NCBI GenBank assembly: GCA_033032175.1
Contig: CM065334.1
Coordinates: 3,221,705 to 3,285,704 of the forward strand
Reading direction: 5' to 3'
Source: Saturnia japonica
Taxonomy: Eukaryota > Arthropoda > Insecta > Lepidoptera > Saturniidae
Length of the DNA stretch: 64,000 nucleotides
Part shown: one piece after another, positions 58,741-64,000 of the stretch
Position numbering within the stretch: the stretch's first letter is position 1
Layout: the number at the start of each line of letters is the position of its first letter
Made by a program: the position numbers and the translations under genes
The notes under the pieces: model-generated
What the model saw: only the letters and a program-made list of their open reading frames with translations
The model's database searches: none
Told to the model about the DNA's origin: nothing

Positions 58741-60411
58741 TGTATAATGGAATGCTTAAAAACATTGACACTGGCAAGTGCTTTTCGCGGCGCTAAAACA
58801 AGAAAATTTTCTTTATAAATTGTGTGAAAATAATTTAACGTTGGGCAAATAAATAAAAAATACTCGATAGGTATCGAGGTAAACCCAGTAGGAAATAAGT
58901 TAATTTCTCTATATATTATGTATTATTAAATAACAAGAACAAAGAAGGAATGGTAATAAAATTTAAAAAAAGTCCTAAATCTGACGGCACTCGTACTATC
59001 GACCACTCGTACTTCACATAAAACTGTGCGTACAAGTCGGGTCGTCATACCGCTAGGCCAATTCGACGTCGGTCGTAGTCGTAAAATTTAGGGCTTGTAT
59101 TAACCGTGTACATTCTATCTCATATTCCCGCAGGCTAAATCCTATAGATATCCTATATATCTATCCTTCTGTCTGCTACACGATGTACCCGGTACCCGCA
59201 CGGTTCATCCATGGAATGTCAAGATGTTTGTCTTTATTCACATTATTACATCATCACATCCGTAACGTGATACGTACACAGTTTTACTTTTTACTAAACA
59301 CGGTGAAAGAAGCATCACTTCTAAATGTACATACGAAGCTCGAAAAAAGAATATAACACAAAATTAGTCGAAAATAATATCGGACATATTCCCACCATGT
59401 ACCATAATAATCCGCCATTGGTTACGATGTTTTCCCTAGAAAATTACTTTAGCTTCACCCAAATAGTCGATAAGTTTACCATGACTGTAGAAGACATTAA
59501 AATATATTTAAAAAAATACACATAAGTAGATGTAAGTAAGTAAGCAATCAAGTACGTCATAAATGTTTAGTAGTATTACAACAGTCTCGTGATTCACGGA
59601 CGGCGAAAGTCGATAGTCAAAACTACTCGTAGAAATTAGGTCGGGTATAGTGATGGGCAAATCGCAATGGACGGATAGATCGATATAACGGGAACTAGTC
59701 GTTGAGGTCACTGAACACACAGCGTTTAAGGCGTCGTACTATTTTTATAATCATGAAATTTACTAAATAATATTCTTTTTTTTTTTGAAGAATAAATCTG
59801 TTTACCTATTTTCTTTATTACTATTGTTGTTTATAATAACATATTTAACATAATTAATATTTTCAATAATTATATTTCTGTTAGTCACCATACTCACATA
59901 CGTAAAACGGTGTCGGGGATAACTTCACATCGTGTTTTTTTTTAATATTTACTATCATCACTACAGATAAGGAAAAACAATTTAACTAGCAAAACGACAC
60001 CCAACAGACTGAGTAAAGAAAAAAAAGTGCTAAATCCTTACGGTATGACGTTTTAAATAATTATAAATTCAATGTCAAAAGTGACAAATACATGTATAAT
60101 ATTGTGTTATGGCCGGTGTGACGTATGTCCAGACGGAAGTAGCATTTCGCGAGACTTCAAATGTGATGTGCCACTGTTAAACCATAATAATAATATAAAG
60201 TATTTTCCCATCACTATACCTCTGTAAATATATTACTCCTTTGACATTACATAAATACGTATATAATATTATGTACTCTCTAGGATTAAATATAAATGAT
60301 ATTAATTAGTGTATCTTGTTTGCTTCGAGTTTTACGTCACCGACCGCTATGACCTGTATACTGCGTAGTACCGTTTACAAAAAATACTAGTAATTTGTTT
60401 AGAAGTATTGT
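58741..60411. other. Non-coding, nothing recognised
   Basis: AT-rich. Short open frames, such as 59325-59525, have no recognisable domain. Confidence 0.35.
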
Positions 60412-60825
60412 AAGCGCGCGAGTTGAATGCAATCGGGCCTGAGATAAAGTTTCCTCCCGCTGTCCGCACTCCTCGCTTGTTGCGCCTTACTGTAGTGATA
60501 TGATTGCTATCTTTGACAACTATCTTACGCATACTGATCGCGTTAATGCTAAGCTGCGGCCCCGTGTTATTTTTTTGTTCTTAAACAGCCATTTTTCATC
60601 CATCAAATTCAACAGTCCATCAAGTTCTGTTATAAAAAAAAAACATGTTTTTATTCATCGCCAAGGACGGGAAATGGAAAAAAGGATATCTGACGATGAT
60701 TAATGATTTATATTTCCAGTTTGATTTCTCTGCGTGGAATAATTTAAAAAATTTGTGATAAATTTATCGACAGCAATAATTCGATTTAGGTCACACCGCT
60801 AACTTTGCATTCAACTCGCGCGCTT
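60412..60825. repeat. 21-bp perfect inverted repeat, 372-bp spacer
   Basis: AAGCGCGCGAGTTGAATGCA(A) at 60412-60432 is the exact reverse complement of 60805-60825. The arms contain GCGCGCG in otherwise AT-rich DNA. Could be the ends of a MITE or foldback element; no target duplication is obvious. Confidence 0.75.
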
Positions 60826-61255
60826 TCTATACATGAATATTGAATATTTAGTTTACTTGAAATACGTCACAAAGTTGATTTCACATATGTAAATGGAAAC
60901 AAAAAAATGAGCCTTTTTCGCAGTTTACTTTTAGAAAAATTACAAAAAATAATATTTCGATTTCACTTAAAAAGAAAATTGATTCAATTTTTAAAGTACT
61001 TTAAGTACGAACGTTTTTTGAACAACTATATATATACGGGTGAATTAACTCTAATGTTAATTATGAAAAAAAGTATAATAATTAAACCAAATAATAATAG
61101 AAATTTCGAGAACGCGAAGCAATGTTGCAAAAGCGCGGCGGGACGTGACAACGAACTTGAATCATACAGCTACTATAAGTGTTTTTTCAAAAGACGTTTA
61201 GAGTATTCGTAAAGGCCACGGATTTTATTTACTCGAGTTATCTATACTATAGTCC
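60826..61255. other. Non-coding, one Lys-rich open frame
   Basis: A 101-codon frame at 60907-61212 (+) is AT-driven, rich in Lys, Phe and Ile, without a recognisable domain; not called a gene. Confidence 0.3.
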
Positions 61256-61958
61256 GAAAAAGTTCGTGCGCGACTCGCGACAGACGTGGCGGAGATGAGG
61301 TAGCACATCATTGCGTCACTACACGACACAGTAAACTGAAGTAAACAGTATGTTGTATCGACAGTGTTCTTGAAATAATTACTAACAGCCGCTCGGTAGA
61401 TAAACACGCACTAGAGCTGCCCCTCTGACTGTGTTTCTTGGATTTTCTAGTTACGTATCTGATAATGGTATATTAAATTGTCATTATTATCTTTTCACCA
61501 AAATATACTAATGACAATTTTGTATGTTTTAAATGAAATTATTTCTACTTTGGTTTTATTTCTAGTTTCAAAAGTCATCTTGAGGTTAGTAAGAAGAGAA
61601 TGTACAGTGTTTTTTAAATTAAAACTTCATTATTTTTAATAAATAAACAATTATTTCAAAGTCTAGGAAGTAGGTACCTAGGTAATACAATATTTTGTCA
61701 TTAGTTATGTTATATAATTGTTGCGCACTCGCGACTGTTGTGTATTTCGAAGTGCACCGAGATTTCGATGTCGGTCGTCTCGGCCGTTTGTATGAAGACG
61801 TGATACTGTTTACTTTAGTATACTGTGACTGCGCGCTTACGTCACGCAATTACACGCGTTTCCCTTCCCCGCTACATTACACGCCCCCGTTATCGTCTGT
61901 AGTACCTCGCCCCCGCCAACGTCTTTCGGACACATAAGACGGTCGCGCATGCACTTGT
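61256..61958. mobile_element. MITE with long terminal inverted repeats, copy 2
   Basis: Same element as 47605-48227: GTTCGTGCGCGACTCGCGAC at the left, TACCTCGCCCCCGCCAACGT then GGTCGCGCATGCACTTGT at the right. Interior blocks (AAACACGCACTAG, GCTGCCCCTCTGA, TTTGTATGAAGACGT) are shared with copy 1. About 700 bp. Confidence 0.8.
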
Positions 61959-64000
61959 AGGACTTATAATAAATCTCAAGGGATTGTTTATTTGTTTGAA
62001 TACGCAATTTTTGGGACTACTTGTGTTTTTAATTTCCTTGGCTGAACAATACTTAAGTTAAAGTTAATTCAAATGTCTCATAGCAGATAATTAATTACGA
62101 TATAACGTGTATTTTTACTTGAAAGTTGTTTTAGAGCGTAAGTTTCTTCCCTGACGCTACATTCTTCGCCGAGCACAAGTACTTCGTAAAGAATATTTAC
62201 TCATTAACTATAGACTCGTAAAGGAATTGCATGTTATATTTAAATTTAACATAAGTAGATAAGCACGGACCTTTATTTAGTCGTAGAATCTTCGAGAACA
62301 TTGGGACTTTTTAAGTAAATATTTAATTAATATTTCTTTTAAACTTTGATTATTAAAATCCAATTCGCAATGTTCTCACCGCTTTTGGCGCGTAAAGAAA
62401 TACTGTAAAAAAAATCAACAAGAAATAATGTTTTTTTTACATGAAAACAAAAATAAAAGTAAATGGCGTCAGGAGTTCGGAAAGTGCAATAATTAGCTAA
62501 TATCTCAAGTGCCATTTCATTTTCTTACTTGGCGATTATATAGATTAACGGCCGTTTTCAATAACCTATCTATCTGTTATTTTAGTTAATAAATCTATCC
62601 TTTTGTTACTTACTTTCGTTTAAATATCCTAATTTTTGGAAAGATGGATTGTTGCGCATTATCGATCCTGATATTGCATGCTGATGTTCAAATCGCAATA
62701 CGGTCAAAACACCACCTCCTTTACAGCACAACTTTGTCACTTTTGACCAATCATAGCTTCACTTGACCTTTGATTTTCGTATTTAATATTTAAAAAAAAA
62801 CCTGTAGGTTGAGAATCGAAAGTTTGAATGCACATTTACATTGTCCTAAAAATGGTACCCTCTGAGACGATTATAAAACACAATTTACTAACACTGTAAA
62901 GAGGAGAAGCTTACTGTGTAAAACCACTTGGTAGGTTGAATATTAATGGATATAAGACAGACAGACAAATACAAGGAACTTTCCAGGCTGACTCAAAGAT
63001 TTTTGGTGACCCCGTTCGTGAGTGTTCCTAGTAAACGCTATAATTTACAAGCTATTTAGAAACAGACTTCAGACCGACAAGGCGACTCAATTGTTGTTTT
63101 TAAAATACAACTTAAGAGTGATAAATTTTTAATATGTTGAAATATATTGGAATTTTATTATTGATTGGTGGTATATGGGGTACGTTCATGTACAATTTAG
63201 ATTTAAAAAAATTATCGTTGATATATGTCCAATATTATTAAAATAACTTTTATTTGAATACTGAAGGAAATATGTAACTTTTAATAGTAAATTCATATGG
63301 ATCAGTACATTTTTCTAATTTTTTTTAATTAAATATTTAAAATCTACATCAGACCTACATCAGCAACAACCCTTAATGGATAGTATTTCGCATCTACATA
63401 TATCCATATCCTATAGCTTGGATAGATGAGAGGGAAGCCGATATCTGTCTTAAGTTAAAGATAGTTAATGTACTAATCGGGGATAGTGATCTCAGATATT
63501 TTAATGAAAACGGCTGTAAGACTTTAAATATATCTTACTATAATAATATTATAAATGTTTGTACGTGTAACTCAATCAAGAAATCTTGGCCGTTAAGTTT
63601 TTAAAAAGGTTACAAACTAACTTTTTTTTTTGTAGATGTCCGGCCATAACTTTTTTGTTTATGAACTGATTTGGATGATTCTTTTTTTCTTGGAAAGGGG
63701 ATCCCACCTCATTGGTGGGATTGAATCTTCAACTTCGAACATAGACCGGGGAACTTACCAAAATCGTCGAAATTGGTTTTCTTTTTTGATAAAAGTTGTC
63801 TTGTTGTTATAAATTGTCTTTTATTTACACACTATGCGTTAAATACGCAATGGCGGACTTAATGCCTAAGGCATTCTCTGTCAGTCAACCAGTAGGTGAT
63901 GCAGAGATAAATGTTGGTAGGTGTAAAAGGTAAGGGGGTTAACATAATAATATCTTCTTATCACTTCACGTAGGTACGCTCTCAATTTTAATAGTAAGTT
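61959..64000. other. Non-coding downstream DNA with a family I relic
   Basis: No gene recognised. 63640-63800 is a family I relic (GTCCGGCCATAACTTTTTTG, GAATCTTCAACTTCGAACAT). The rest is AT-rich. Confidence 0.4.

Noticed and set aside
60907..61212. Lys/Ile-rich 101-codon frame as a small protein
   Set aside because: Driven by AT composition; no signal peptide, domain or splice support.
1..64000. CRISPR arrays, bacterial operons, prophage or viral genomes
   Set aside because: No regularly spaced short repeats, no ribosome-binding-site-led gene clusters; everything points to an insect nuclear genome.

Overview
This is an AT-rich, repeat-laden animal genomic window, almost certainly from a lepidopteran insect (moth or butterfly). 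The grounds are one intron-split insect-type gene and many dispersed repeats of lepidopteran style: short repeats ending in CTAGT beside a GC hairpin, Bm1-like SINEs, SINEs with a tRNA-like head, RTE and Jockey-type LINEs, mariner and hAT elements. No prokaryotic features are present.

The only confident cellular gene is an R7-family regulator of G-protein signalling (RGS7 homologue) on the + strand, start codon at 24556 and stop at 57123. Sixteen coding exons join in consistent phase into 561 codons, with the family order DEP, DHEX, GGL, RGS. The protein is expected to pair with G-beta-5 through the GGL domain and to speed GTP hydrolysis on Gi/o-class alpha subunits through the RGS box. Introns carry most of the transposons.

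Layout. 1-24.3 kb: no gene recognised apart from a weak exon-like segment at the left edge; holds a solo LTR with ATAT target duplication (4443-4890), an RTE LINE with a Jockey-like LINE nested in it (10537-12291), and a three-level nest in which a mariner (15096-16392) sits in a hAT transposon (13276-18600), itself inserted in an older LINE. 24.3-57.1 kb: the RGS7 homologue. Intron 1 has a decayed Tc1-like element (25649-27652). Exon 2 exists twice (30946-31099 and 35098-35251) inside two large direct repeats that exactly flank a 5'-truncated antisense LINE. The intron between exons 4 and 5 holds a structurally complete, young, antisense Ty3/gypsy element (38989-44000). 57.1-64 kb: 3' UTR or downstream DNA with a degenerate ~140-bp tandem repeat, a long-TIR MITE and an inverted repeat, no gene recognised.

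Main point of interest: the two exon-2 copies differ at four bases, all synonymous third positions, while the flanking DNA has diverged freely. Each copy is 154 nt, so using both would shift the frame. They look like mutually exclusive exons made by a LINE-associated duplication resembling a giant target-site duplication, unless the duplication is an assembly artefact.
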